Shown one piece after another: positions 36,167-44,506 of a DNA stretch of 64,000 nucleotides; position 1 is the stretch's first letter; each line of letters opens with the position of its first letter. A program made the translations under genes and the position numbers. The stretch comes from Nocardioides daphniae (lineage in GTDB: Bacteria > Actinomycetota > Actinomycetes > Propionibacteriales > Nocardioidaceae). Where the stretch lies: NCBI RefSeq assembly GCF_004777465.1, contig NZ_CP038462.1, positions 3,472,001-3,536,000 of the forward strand. The letters are read 5' to 3'. A model generated the notes under the pieces. That model was not told the DNA's origin and ran no database searches. It worked only from the letters and a program-made list of their open reading frames with translations.

Positions 36167-36221
36167 GTCCTCGCCCGTAGACCCGGCCACCGACAGTCGT
36201 CTCCTGGTCATGACGGGCCGG

Positions 36222-36731
36222 TCATGACGGCTCGGTCACCACGACGCGACCCGCGACCGCCCGGGCCAGGCCTTCGCGGCAGCCCTGCATCATCGCGTGG
36301 TGGTTCCAGTGCAGCACCGGCCGTGCGGCCCGAGAGGCGAGCCCGAGCCAGCCGTACGTGAGCACCTCCTGGTGGAAGTCGAGCCGCGTACGCATGCGTT
36401 CCCCACTGGCCTGATCCTCACGGGCCTGCTCCTCGCTGAGGTCGAAGCGGACCCACCCCACCAGGTCACCGTCGACCTCGACCTCCAGGCGCGAGGTGCT
36501 GCGGGTCCGCGCGGTCAGCACCAGGTCGAGGACGTAGGGCAATCGCGACCGGCACAGCACCCGGGCGCTGTCGTCGCCGAGGGCCGCGACGGCGACGACC
36601 TCGGGCCACCAGGTGGGGTAGGCCGCGAGGTCGTCGAGCACCGCCGCGACGTCCTCAACAGGGGCGTCGACGGACCAGCTCTCGTGGAAGTGGTGCTCGG
36701 CGGGGGTCACTCCGGGGGAGTACCCCGCCAC
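36222..36731 (-). CDS. SRPBCC (polyketide cyclase/START-like) protein
   Basis: A 169-residue helix-grip protein. HESWSVDAPVEDVAAVLDD and YPTWWPEVVAV are the typical first helices of the SRPBCC superfamily. GWVRFDLSEE and LTYGWLGLASRAARPVLHWN complete the cavity. The start is either GTG 36731 or GTG 36710. Such proteins bind hydrophobic ligands or act as cyclases. It begins nine bases after the preceding gene, so they are probably co-transcribed. Confidence 0.7.
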   Translation of the reverse strand: MAGYSPGVTPAEHHFHESWSVDAPVEDVAAVLDDLAAYPTWWPEVVAVAALGDDSARVLCRSRLPYVLDLVLTARTRSTSRLEVEVDGDLVGWVRFDLSEEQAREDQASGERMRTRLDFHQEVLTYGWLGLASRAARPVLHWNHHAMMQGCREGLARAVAGRVVVTEPS

Positions 36732-36739
36732 CGCGCGGC

Positions 36740-37408
36740 TCAGTCCTGCTCGCGGGGGGCCCGTGGCATCCCGTCGATGGAGGTGTCCGAGTCCAGCGCG
36801 GTGAACCCCTCCAGCGCCTCACCCCGCGCCACCAGCTCACCGGGCACCTGGAACGACCACGACGAGTCGCTCGCGATCGTGACCAGCTCTGCCCGGGTGA
36901 GCGCCTGGGCAGCGCCGTTCGGGGCGCTGGCACCCACCAGGACGCGCAGGTCGCGGCTGCTGCTCAGCAGCTCGGCGACGAGGCGGGTGGCGTCGGGCTT
37001 GGAGTCGGTGTCGACGTAGGTGCGCACCTTGTCGCCGTTGGGCATGGTGGTCACCTCGCACTCGGTCCCGGCGTACTCCGCCGAGCAGGCGTCACCCTCG
37101 GCCATCCGGAGCGGCTGCACGTTGACCCCGACCGTCGAGGTGCCGCGGGAGCTGCTCGCCACGAGCTCGGCGTAGGTGAGCGGGAAGTCGCTCGCCGACA
37201 GCGAGACGCTGCCCTCCTCGTCGAGCAGGTCGACGCCGCCCTGGCCCTTGAAGTCGCTGGTGGTGCTGCCCGCGGGGGCGACGGCCTTGACCAGGTCGTC
37301 GAGCAGGACCGCCGTCGTGCGACCGATGAGGCGCTGGGTGGAGGGGGCTACCGGGGCCGAGGGCGGCGCCGGGGGGTCGTCGGGCCGGCCGCCAGTTGTT
37401 GTGCTCAC
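36740..37408 (-). CDS. Hypothetical protein
   Basis: A 222-residue protein of unrecognised family. It opens with a Pro-rich, disordered stretch (DDPPAPPSAPVAPS) and continues with a mixed domain containing two cysteines 13 apart (CSAEYAGTEC, close pair) and a helix-rich end (LTRAELVTIASDSSW). The GTG at 37408 lacks a clear ribosome site and no signal peptide is visible. The style is like the outer domains of sigma-linked proteins, so the true N-terminus could be missing. Confidence 0.5.
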   Translation of the reverse strand: MSTTTGGRPDDPPAPPSAPVAPSTQRLIGRTTAVLLDDLVKAVAPAGSTTSDFKGQGGVDLLDEEGSVSLSASDFPLTYAELVASSSRGTSTVGVNVQPLRMAEGDACSAEYAGTECEVTTMPNGDKVRTYVDTDSKPDATRLVAELLSSSRDLRVLVGASAPNGAAQALTRAELVTIASDSSWSFQVPGELVARGEALEGFTALDSDTSIDGMPRAPREQD

Positions 37409-37519
37409 ACCCGACTAGATGGACCGAGCGCGAGAAATGTTGCAGACCTCGCGCGATCCGTCAGCCGGTTCAGTCATTTGGCCCGTCATGAGGCCCACTC
37501 ATCGGCTCAGTCATCCGCC

Positions 37520-37756
37520 TCAGTCATCCGGCAGAGCAGCGAAGGCCGCCTTCATGTCGCGGTACCAGCCGAGCGACTGCTTCGGCCGCTTCCACCGACC
37601 CTTCATCGCGTCCCGCGCCTCCTGGTGGGTGGCGTCGCCGGCCTTCTCGGCCTCCTTGAGGTGCTTGTCCTGCGCAGCGATCACCTCGTCCGCGGTCTCG
37701 CCGCGGTGCGGCAGGTCGCAGGGGCCACCGAACTGGCGGCAGGTCATGGTCTTCAT
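37520..37756 (-). CDS. DUF1059-like small protein
   Basis: A 78-residue protein. ATG 37756 has GAGAGGAAG upstream. MKTMTCRQFGGPCD with two cysteines, and GETADEVIAAQDKHLKEAEK and KGRWKRPKQSLGWYRDMKAA are the hallmarks of DUF1059 proteins, which are often found with ECF41 sigma genes. It lies just downstream of an ECF41 gene on the same strand and is likely part of that unit. Confidence 0.75.
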   Translation of the reverse strand: MKTMTCRQFGGPCDLPHRGETADEVIAAQDKHLKEAEKAGDATHQEARDAMKGRWKRPKQSLGWYRDMKAAFAALPDD

Positions 37757-37822
37757 CTGACTTCCTCTCTCGTGGGGATTCTGAAGGTGTGACGACGGGG
37801 GCGGGCTGGATGTGACCGCACC

Positions 37823-38704
37823 TCACCTGCGGTCGGCGCCGCGACGGCGTACGACCTCGGCCAACGTCTCGGGGGCGGCGCGGAAGGTGATCTGCTCGAC
37901 GCGGCCCTCGCGCAGCGTGAAGTCGAAGACGACCTTGGCCTCGCCGCGGTCGTACCAGGCCGAGGCCGGCCGGTCGCCGACGTAGACGGCCAGGGCGGCG
38001 TGGGCGGCGCCGTTGAAGAACTGCGCCACCGCGTCGCGTCCGTCGATCCGGGACGGGGTACCGGCGAGCACGGCGGCCTCGTCGGCGCGGACCACGGCGT
38101 CGGGGGCGAGCATGGCCAGCAGCCGCTCGAAGTCGCCCTCGCGGGCGGCGGCCATGAAGGCGTCGACCACCTCCCAGTCGGCCAGGGCGTCCTGGGGCGC
38201 CGGCTGCGCGACCTTGGCCCGGGCCCGCGAGGCCAGCTTGCGAGCGGCAGCCGGCGAGGTGTCGAGCACGCTGGCGATCGTCGCGAACTCGAAGCCGAAG
38301 CTGTCGTGGAGCACGAAGGCGACCCGCTCCGACGGGGTCAGCCGGTCGAGCACGACGTGCAGCGCGACCCCGACGGCGTCGGCGAGCGCGACGTGGTCGG
38401 CGGGGTCCTCGGGGTGCGACCCGGCGGTCACCTCGGCGATGCCGGACTCGTGCTCGGCCAGGTCGTCGACGAGCAACGGGCTGCGCGCCTTCAGCCGGTC
38501 GAGGCAGAGCCGTGTGGTGACGGTGGTGAGCCAGGCCGGCAGGCTGTCGATCTCGGCCTCGGTGCGCTCCAGGCGCAGCCAGGCCTGCTGGACGACGTCC
38601 TCGGCCTCGGTGCGGTCACCGAGCACCTTGGCGGCCAGCCCGGTGAGGCGCGGTCGCTCGGCCTCGAACTCGGCAGTGCGGTCCACGTTGGTCACGGTGC
38701 TCAC
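37823..38704 (-). CDS. ECF41-type sigma factor with SnoaL-like C-terminal domain
   Basis: A 293-residue sigma factor. Region 2 is LTGLAAKVLGDRTEAEDVVQ, and region 4 VLDRLTPSERVAFVLHDSFG with the helix-turn-helix FATIASVLDTSPAAARKLAS. Residues 170-293 form an NTF2/SnoaL-like domain (DAFMAAAREGDFERLLAML ... VVFDFTLREGRVEQI), which in ECF41 factors replaces a separate anti-sigma and controls activity. The GTG at 38704 overlaps the stop of a short leader frame (GTGA). Companion genes upstream and downstream (RibD-like, YCII, DUF1059) are typical of ECF41 loci. Confidence 0.85.
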   Translation of the reverse strand: MSTVTNVDRTAEFEAERPRLTGLAAKVLGDRTEAEDVVQQAWLRLERTEAEIDSLPAWLTTVTTRLCLDRLKARSPLLVDDLAEHESGIAEVTAGSHPEDPADHVALADAVGVALHVVLDRLTPSERVAFVLHDSFGFEFATIASVLDTSPAAARKLASRARAKVAQPAPQDALADWEVVDAFMAAAREGDFERLLAMLAPDAVVRADEAAVLAGTPSRIDGRDAVAQFFNGAAHAALAVYVGDRPASAWYDRGEAKVVFDFTLREGRVEQITFRAAPETLAEVVRRRGADRR

Positions 38705-38748
38705 TCTCCCATCAGCCGGCCCATCAGCCGGCCCATCAGCCGGCCCAT
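38701..38748 (-). CDS. Leader peptide made of MGRL repeats, overlapping the ECF41 start
   Basis: A 15-residue frame, MGRLMGRLMGRLMGE, is read from ATG 38748. Its TGA overlaps the GTG of the sigma gene by four bases. It is encoded by four 12-bp tandem repeats, each offering an ATG in the same frame. No ribosome site precedes the first ATG. If translated, it would couple ribosome entry to the sigma gene, and copy number could vary by slippage without losing frame. Confidence 0.4.
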   Translation of the reverse strand: MGRLMGRLMGRLMGE

Positions 38749-38755
38749 CAGCGGG
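38708..38755. repeat. Four tandem 12-bp repeats
   Basis: The unit CCCATCAGCCGG occurs at 38708-38719, 38720-38731, 38732-38743 and, with one change (CCCATCAGCGGG), at 38744-38755. It lies directly before the ECF41 sigma start and after the RibD-like gene. Confidence 0.9.
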
Positions 38756-38796
38756 CCGTCGCTCGACGCCCTTCGGGAGGATGACGAGCCGAGGGG

Positions 38797-39435
38797 TCAG
38801 GATGTGACCGAGGGCTTCCGGGAGAAGACGAGGTGCGTGACACCGCTGGGCGAGGCGGTGACCTCGACGTCGTACGACGCCTCAAGGCCCTCGAGCCCGT
38901 CCCACAGCTGCGTGCCGCGGCCGAGCACGATCGGCACCTGCACCAGGTGGATGTGGTCGACCAGTCCGGCGGCGACGAAGTCGCGCACGACGGTGGCGCC
39001 GCCCCCGATGCGTACGTCCTGTCCCCCGGCCGCCTCGGTCGCCAGACGCAGCGCCTCCTGCGGGGTCGCGGTGAGGAAGTGGAAGGTCGTCGCGCCCACC
39101 GCGAGCGGCTCACGGGCGTGGTGGGTGAGCACGAAGACCGGGGTGCGGAAGGGCGGCTCCTCGCCCCACCAGCCGCGCCAGTCGGGGTCGTCCTGCCAGC
39201 CGGGCGGGCCGAACTTGTGGGCGCCCATGATCTCGGCACCGATGCCGGGGTCGTGCTGCTGGGCGAAGGCGTCGTCCATCCCGGCGGAGCCGTGGACCGG
39301 GTCCCACATCCGGGTCGCCATCATCCAGGCGTGCAGCCGCTGGCCGGCGTGGCCGAACGGGGTCTCGAACGACTGGGGCTCGCCGGAGCCGAAGCCGTCG
39401 AGCGAGATCGAGAAGTTGTGGATCCTGGTGGCCAC
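38797..39435 (-). CDS. RibD C-terminal/dihydrofolate reductase-like protein
   Basis: A 212-residue NADPH-binding protein of the RibD_C family. It opens IHNFSISLDGFGSG, contains GAHKFGP, PVFVLTHHAREPL and DVRIGGGATVVRDFVAAGLV, and ends THLVFSRKPSVTS. True folate reduction is unlikely; members are general reductases of unknown substrate. It is 11 bases after the YCII-type gene and upstream of the ECF41 gene on the same strand, forming one cluster. Confidence 0.8.
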   Translation of the reverse strand: MATRIHNFSISLDGFGSGEPQSFETPFGHAGQRLHAWMMATRMWDPVHGSAGMDDAFAQQHDPGIGAEIMGAHKFGPPGWQDDPDWRGWWGEEPPFRTPVFVLTHHAREPLAVGATTFHFLTATPQEALRLATEAAGGQDVRIGGGATVVRDFVAAGLVDHIHLVQVPIVLGRGTQLWDGLEGLEASYDVEVTASPSGVTHLVFSRKPSVTS

Positions 39436-39446
39436 TCGTCGTCCTG

Positions 39447-39812
39447 TCAGGTGTCGGGGTCGCCGGCGCCGGTCCGGCCGAAGGCGTCACCGTCCAGCAG
39501 CTCGCGGACCTCCTGGGCGGCGCGGCAGGCCACCGCGATCCGGCGGGCCCACTCGTGCGCCTCCTCCTCGGTGTCGACGTCGACGACCGTGAAGCCGGCG
39601 ACGTTGGCCGAGAGCAGGGCATAGCTGGGGATGAGCGTGCCGTCGGGCTCGACGACCATCGCGTCGTAGCCCTTCAGGCCGGCACCAAGGACCCAGACGC
39701 CGGCCTCCTTGGCCGCGGCGACGACCTCGGCGGCGTCGGAGACGACGTCGCGCAGGTCCTCGGCGGGGAAGGTGATCGACTCCTCGGAGAACGTGATCAG
39801 GTACCGCGTCAC
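39447..39812 (-). CDS. YCII-related domain protein
   Basis: A 121-residue protein. GTG 39812 is preceded by AAGGAG. MTRYLITFSEESITF, GVWVLGAGLKGYDAMVVEPD, and AGFTVVDVDTEEEAHEWARR fit the YCII/DGPF family, small ferredoxin-like-fold proteins that co-occur with ECF41 and ECF42 sigma factors. The function is unknown. It is first in the RibD-like/ECF41/DUF1059 string. Confidence 0.8.
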   Translation of the reverse strand: MTRYLITFSEESITFPAEDLRDVVSDAAEVVAAAKEAGVWVLGAGLKGYDAMVVEPDGTLIPSYALLSANVAGFTVVDVDTEEEAHEWARRIAVACRAAQEVRELLDGDAFGRTGAGDPDT

Positions 39813-39879
39813 GCGCCGCTCCTTCCCCGTCGTCGGTCCGACCTGTCTACACCCGGTGGCGCGTCAGGGGAAGGCCGAT

Positions 39880-41013
39880 TCAGGGGATCCGCTCGACGAC
39901 TGCGGCCACGCCCATCCCGCCACCGGCGGCGATGGCGGCCAGGCCGTGCCGGCCCTGGCCGCGGGTGACGAGCTGCGTGAAGAGGCGGACCATCAGCACC
40001 GCGCCGGAGGCACCCCACGGGTGGCCGAGCGCCAGCGCCCCGCCCTCGCGGCAGACCCGGTCGGGGTCGAGCTCCAGCTCGTCGCAGCAGGCCAGGACCT
40101 GGCCGGCGAACGCCTCGTTGAGCTCAATGACATCCACCTGGTCGAGCGTCAGTCCGGCGCGCTGGAGCGCCAGTCGGGTCGCCGGTACGAGGCCCACGCC
40201 CGGTCGCGTCGGGCTCACCCCGCTGGTGGCGGTGGCCAGGATCCGCAGCCCCGGGACACCGAGGCGCTGCTGGGTCTCGGCAGGCACGACGGCGACGGCT
40301 GCGGCGCCGTCGCTGATGCCGCACGAGTTGCCCGCAGTCACCGTGCCACCCTCCCGGAAAGCGGGCCGCAGACGGGCGAGCCGCTCGGGGGTGAGCCCCG
40401 CTCGGGGCCGGTCGTCGCGATCGACTCCCGCGACCGTGAGCAGCTCGTCGGCGAACGCGCCGCGCTGCTGGGCGGCGACGGCCAGGGCGTGGGAGCGGGC
40501 GGCGTACGCGTCCTGGCGGGCGCGGGTGACGCCGGCCTCGGCCGCGAGGAGGTCGTTGGAGAGACCCATGTCGAGGTCGTCGGCGGCGGTCGGGGCGAAG
40601 GGGGCGCGCTCGTAGCGGACCGGCTCGGCGTCGCCGACCGGTGGCCAGAAGCGCCACGGCGCGGTGCTCGCCGACTCGACGCCACCGGCGACGACCAGTC
40701 CGGCGCCGCTGCGCACCAGCTGGGCGGAGAGGTCGATCGCGGCCAGGCCGCTGGCGCACTGCCGGTCGACGGTCAGACCGGGCACGGTGTCGGGCAGGCC
40801 CGCGGCCAGGGCGCTGACGCGGGCGACGTTGCCGCCCGGGCCGAGGCAGTTGCCGAGCACGACGTCGTGGACAGTTGCCGCGTCGAGGCCCGTACGCCGC
40901 ACGGCGGCCGCGACGACCGGTCCGGCGAGCTGCTCGACGGTGAGGTCGCGCAGCGAGTGCTTGGCGGTGCCGATCGGGGTGCGGACGGCGCTGATGATGA
41001 CGGGGTCGCTCAT
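39880..41013 (-). CDS. Thiolase-family protein lacking the second catalytic cysteine
   Basis: A 377-residue thiolase fold. The nucleophile is present in DRQCASGLAA (about residue 87), and NEAFAG and GHPWGASGA supply the HxN-type and GHP motifs. In active thiolases the C-terminus has CxGGGMG, whose Cys acts as the second base; here it reads IAAGGGMGVA, so that cysteine is alanine. It may be a thiolase variant with altered chemistry, or a non-catalytic paralogue. The start overlaps the stop of the ligase gene (ATGA), so they are co-translated. Confidence 0.8.
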   Translation of the reverse strand: MSDPVIISAVRTPIGTAKHSLRDLTVEQLAGPVVAAAVRRTGLDAATVHDVVLGNCLGPGGNVARVSALAAGLPDTVPGLTVDRQCASGLAAIDLSAQLVRSGAGLVVAGGVESASTAPWRFWPPVGDAEPVRYERAPFAPTAADDLDMGLSNDLLAAEAGVTRARQDAYAARSHALAVAAQQRGAFADELLTVAGVDRDDRPRAGLTPERLARLRPAFREGGTVTAGNSCGISDGAAAVAVVPAETQQRLGVPGLRILATATSGVSPTRPGVGLVPATRLALQRAGLTLDQVDVIELNEAFAGQVLACCDELELDPDRVCREGGALALGHPWGASGAVLMVRLFTQLVTRGQGRHGLAAIAAGGGMGVAAVVERIP

Positions 41014-41993
41014 GCGTCCTCCCGCTCGGTGCTGACGTCACGGGTGAGCGCCGCTCGGTCGACCTTGCCGTGGCGGGTGAGCGGGAGCGTGGCGCGGTGC
41101 ACCCAGCGACGGGGTCGTTGCGGCGGCATCAGCGCGGTGCGCGCGAGCGCCTTGAGCGGGGCCACGTCGGCGGCGTCGGTGACGACCGCGACGACCACCT
41201 CCCCCAGGTCGGGATGGGCGACGCCGGTGACGACGACGTCGCCGCGCGCCTGCGGCCGCAGGACCCGCTCGACGTCGGCGACGAGGACGGTGGCCCCCGC
41301 GGTCGTGATGCCGCCAGCGCGCCCGTGGACCTCGAGCGTACTGCCGCGTACGAGGCCCCGGTCGCCGACGGTGACCCAGCCGTCGGCGTCGCGCATGGCC
41401 ACCTGGTCCGGCTCGAGGTAGCCGGCGCAGAGGTAGGGCGAGCGGACCCACAGCTCGCCGTCGCGCGCCTGCGCCTCGACGCCGGGGAAGAGCCGCAGGG
41501 TCTCGCCGTCGGCCCAAGCCACGAAGGAGAGCTCGGCGGCGCCGTAGTAGTGGCTGACCTGCGCGCCGGCGGCGTGGGCCGAGGCCAGGGTGGCGGGGTC
41601 GAGGCGGTCCCCGGCGACGACGACGCGTACGCCCGCCAGCACCGCGGGCTCGGCGAGGAGCCGCCGCAGCGCGGCAGGCGTCAGGTACGCGTGGGTCGCC
41701 TCGGTCAGCCCTGCGACCCGGGTGGCGCCCACCCAGTCGGCGTGGACGGCGGCGAAGAGGTTCATGGTCGCGGTGAGCGGCCCTGGGATCCAGACGCGGC
41801 TGGCGGCGCTGAGCCCGGTGAGGCGGGCGACGTGGTCGAAGGAGTCGACCCAGGAGTCCGTCGTCCGCAGCACGGTGCGCGGGGTCGTCGTGGTGCCCGA
41901 GGTACGCAGCGCGACCTGCTGCCCGGCGGCGTGCGCGCGGCGGAAGGCGGCGAGCGGGTCGGCGCCGGCGAGGAGGTCGACGGGGTCGTTCAC
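41010..41993 (-). CDS. Short AMP-forming acyl-CoA ligase/synthetase-like protein
   Basis: A 327-residue adenylate-forming enzyme, shorter than the usual 500-550. The P-loop is LRTSGTTTTPR, the adenine motif YYGAAELSF, the ribose-binding Asp lies in GWVTVGDRG, and the catalytic Lys in TRHGKVDRAAL. The N-terminal 150 or so residues of typical ligases are absent. It would activate a carboxylic acid as an acyl-AMP and probably thioester. Coupling to the thiolase suggests a shared acyl-CoA pathway. The start is GTG. Confidence 0.75.
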   Translation of the reverse strand: MNDPVDLLAGADPLAAFRRAHAAGQQVALRTSGTTTTPRTVLRTTDSWVDSFDHVARLTGLSAASRVWIPGPLTATMNLFAAVHADWVGATRVAGLTEATHAYLTPAALRRLLAEPAVLAGVRVVVAGDRLDPATLASAHAAGAQVSHYYGAAELSFVAWADGETLRLFPGVEAQARDGELWVRSPYLCAGYLEPDQVAMRDADGWVTVGDRGLVRGSTLEVHGRAGGITTAGATVLVADVERVLRPQARGDVVVTGVAHPDLGEVVVAVVTDAADVAPLKALARTALMPPQRPRRWVHRATLPLTRHGKVDRAALTRDVSTEREDA

Positions 41994-42012
41994 GGGCGTG
42001 CGTTCCGAGGGG

Positions 42013-42486
42013 TCAGGCGCCCTCGACGGCCGCCTTGATCGCGGCCAGCGTGGCCGCCATCGAGTCGAGCAGCTGGGCCTGGAACTGCTCCTGCCCGCCC
42101 ATGAAGCCGTCGGTGAGCTCGTGCGAGAGCTCCGAGATGCCCTCGGGGGTCTCGCGGCGCTGCGTGAGCCGCGTACGACCGTCGCCGGCGTCGGTGAGGT
42201 GGAGCGACCAGATCGCCCAGTTCTCCTTGATCCGCCAAGCCAGGTGCTCGTCCGCGTCGAAGGCGGTGATCTCGCCGTGCGTGACCCACACCAGCTCGCC
42301 GAGCTCGTTGCGGTTGGAGAACTCGGAGCCCAAGCGCGGGTGCGGGCCGTCGCCCTTGTAGCGCACGCCGGTGACGCCGGAGCTCCACTCGGGCATCCGC
42401 GACACGTCGCTGACGACGGCCCAGACGGCGGCGCGGTCGGCGTCGATCTCGACGGACTGCTCGAGCAGCGGTTGGACGTCCTGCAC
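42013..42486 (-). CDS. SRPBCC-family protein
   Basis: A 157-residue helix-grip protein. GTG 42486 has GGGAG upstream and gives MQDVQPLLEQSVEIDADRAA. VWAVVSDVSRMPEWSSGVTG is the family signature. It lies 19 bases before the ligase start on the same strand, so it probably leads a three-gene operon with the ligase and the thiolase. Ligand unknown. Confidence 0.75.
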   Translation of the reverse strand: MQDVQPLLEQSVEIDADRAAVWAVVSDVSRMPEWSSGVTGVRYKGDGPHPRLGSEFSNRNELGELVWVTHGEITAFDADEHLAWRIKENWAIWSLHLTDAGDGRTRLTQRRETPEGISELSHELTDGFMGGQEQFQAQLLDSMAATLAAIKAAVEGA

Positions 42487-42584
42487 GGTGGCTCCCTGGG
42501 TGTCGCGGTGGTCTGTGGAGACCGTACGCCACGGGTGGCGGCGATGGGCGGCGTACCGCGGAGTGACCGGGCGACGGACGCGGG

Positions 42585-43454
42585 TCAGGCGTCGGGAGGT
42601 GGCTTGGCCGCGAAGTGACGCTCGAGCGCGGCCAGGACGTCCGGGTCGAGCACCGCCTCCGGGTCGGCGACCAGGTCGCGTTGGAACCGCTCGCGCGCCA
42701 CCGCGTGAACCGAGCCGCCGAGGGCGAAGGGGAGGTGGCGGACGTACCAGTCGCGGAAGACCCGCGCCCCCAGCTGCTGCCAGGCCGAGGCGATCAGCCC
42801 GGGCCTCCCCCGGCGGATCCAGAAGCCGACGGCCTGGCCCAGGAGGGCGGCGACCACGAGGGCCACGACCATCACGAAGACCGTGCCCGCGACCTCGTCG
42901 CTGGCGAAGTTGTCGACGGCCGCGACCACCCCGCCCTGGTAGACGGGCACCAGCACCTCGACCTGCTCGGCGTAGGGGGCGACCTCCTCGGCGGCCTCCG
43001 CCAGCTGTTGGATCGACTCCCGGTCGGGCCTGACCTGCCACGCCTCACGGACCTGGCCGAAGGCTTCCCGTACGTCGAGGCGTTCGGCGGCGTCCCTGGC
43101 CCGGGCGACCGCGTCGGAGGTCGCCTCGATGTCACGCAGCGTGTCGCCGGCCTCCTCGACGCGCGCCTGCAGCTCGGCCTGGGGCGGAGTGTGCTGGTCG
43201 ACGTAATCGATGGCGGCCTGGATCTCCTGCCGGTGGTCGATGACGTACTGCGCCTGGTGGTAGCGGTCGAGCAGGTGGGGCACGGCCGCGACCGCGTCAC
43301 CTGACTTGCCGCTGACGGTCTCCGCGTCGCTCACCACCACGCTCAGGGCGGCGGCGGCGCCGTAGGCCCGGATCGTCATGTCGGCGGCCGCGCCCACGAC
43401 CAGACGGCCCACCTCCAGCCGGCGGTGCAGCGGCAGCGGGTCGACCTCCCCCAC
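42585..43454 (-). CDS. Membrane protein with helical domain, unknown function
   Basis: A 289-residue protein. GTG 43454 is chosen because GGAGGAG lies nine bases upstream; the ATG at 43379 is an alternative. A long helical region (residues 60-170, with AELQARVEEAGDTLRDIEAT) could form a coiled coil. A membrane helix follows (VFVMVVALVVAALLGQAVGF), then a basic cytoplasmic-type tail with FQRDLVADPEAVLDPDVLAA. No known family is recognised. Confidence 0.6.
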   Translation of the reverse strand: MGEVDPLPLHRRLEVGRLVVGAAADMTIRAYGAAAALSVVVSDAETVSGKSGDAVAAVPHLLDRYHQAQYVIDHRQEIQAAIDYVDQHTPPQAELQARVEEAGDTLRDIEATSDAVARARDAAERLDVREAFGQVREAWQVRPDRESIQQLAEAAEEVAPYAEQVEVLVPVYQGGVVAAVDNFASDEVAGTVFVMVVALVVAALLGQAVGFWIRRGRPGLIASAWQQLGARVFRDWYVRHLPFALGGSVHAVARERFQRDLVADPEAVLDPDVLAALERHFAAKPPPDA

Positions 43455-43550
43455 GGCAGGGGTCTCCTCCGAGGGAGACGCTGGCCCACCGATGCGCACG
43501 GGGGAGGCTGCCCGGGGAGGGCGGGGGCAAACCCCAGGGAGCGCGTGGCG

Positions 43551-43785
43551 GTACGGTGGCGCCGGCACAACCTGCGAGGTGCCCCTCACGGGGAGAATCG
43601 GGAAGCCGGTGTGACTCCGGCACAGGGCCCGCTGCGGTGACCTCGAGTCGCCGGTCGTGCGCGACGCGCAGCCACTGGGACCACGGTCCTGGGAAGGCGA
43701 CCGGTGGCGGTGACGGGAAGTCCGAAGACCGGCCTCGCTGAACAGCCGTCCGACCTGCCCGCACCCGTGGGTGGCAGCGGACGGC
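43551..43785 (+). promoter_or_regulatory. Cobalamin riboswitch upstream of bluB
   Basis: The conserved core of a B12 riboswitch is seen in order: GGGAGAATCGGGAAGCCGGTG near 43591, CTCCGGCACAGGGCCCGCTG, the B12 box GCCACTGG at 43671-43678, CTGGGAAGGCG near 43690, and GGGAAGTCCGAAGACCGGCC at 43715-43734. A following stem, GCCGTCCG (43745-43752) with CGGACGGC (43778-43785), is a likely expression platform just before the GGGAG ribosome site of bluB. It should switch bluB off when cobalamin is plentiful. Confidence 0.85.
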
Positions 43786-43805
43786 CCTGACTGCGGGAGC
43801 CCTTC

Positions 43806-44434
43806 ATGACTGACCTGTACGACGCCATCTTCCGACGCCGTGACGTGCGCGCCGAGTTCACCGGCGAGCCGATCGCCGACGCCACGCTGGAGCGGATCCT
43901 CACCGCCGCGCACGCCGCGCCGAGCGTGGGCAACAGCCAACCGTGGGACTTCGTCCTCGTCCGCGGCGAGGAGACGCGGCGCCGCTTCCACGAGCACGTC
44001 GCGATCGAGCGCGAGACCTTCGCGTCGACGCTGGAGGGCGAGCGCGCCGCCACGTTCTCCCGGATCAAGGTCGAGGGGTCCTGGAGTCGACCCTCGGGGT
44101 CGTCGTGACGTACGACGCCGAGCGCGGTGGGCCGGCGGTCCTCGGCCGGCACGCGATCGCCGACGCCGGCCTCTACTCGAGCTGCCTGGCCATCCAGAAC
44201 CTGTGGCTCGCCGCCACGGCGGAGGGGCTCGGGATGGGTTGGGTGTCGTTCTACCGCGAGGAGTTCCTGCAGGAGCTCCTCGGGATCCCCGCAAGCGTGC
44301 GGCCGGTGGCGTGGCTCTGCCTGGGGCCGGTCACGCAGCTGCAGGAGGTGCCCGACCTCGTACGCCACGGGTGGCGCCCGAAGCGGCCGCTCGCCGAGGC
44401 CGTGCACGTGGATCGATTTCGGGTGCGCGCCTGA
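43806..44434 (+). CDS. bluB: 5,6-dimethylbenzimidazole synthase (BluB), one frameshift
   Basis: Flavin-dependent nitroreductase-fold enzyme that converts FMN to DMB, the lower ligand of B12. Motifs: DLYDAIFRRRDVRAEF, AAPSVGNSQPWDFVLV, then, after a frame change at about 44076, LESTLGVVVTYDAERGGPAV, LGRHAIADAGLYSSCLAIQN and GMGWVSFYREEFLQELLGIP with PVAWLCLGPV. Restoring one base gives 209 residues, the family norm. The cobalamin riboswitch immediately upstream strongly supports the assignment. Confidence 0.85.
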
Positions 44435-44506
44435 CGCAACCGCCGGCCCTCGGCGTGCGTCACTGTGGGCAAGGGGGCGAGGCTCGACCCTCGGAGAGGA
44501 TCCGCG

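Noticed and set aside
37480..37535. Degenerate CTCAGTCATCCG repeats after the DUF1059 gene
   Set aside because: Copies are few and imperfect; no clear array or function can be supported.
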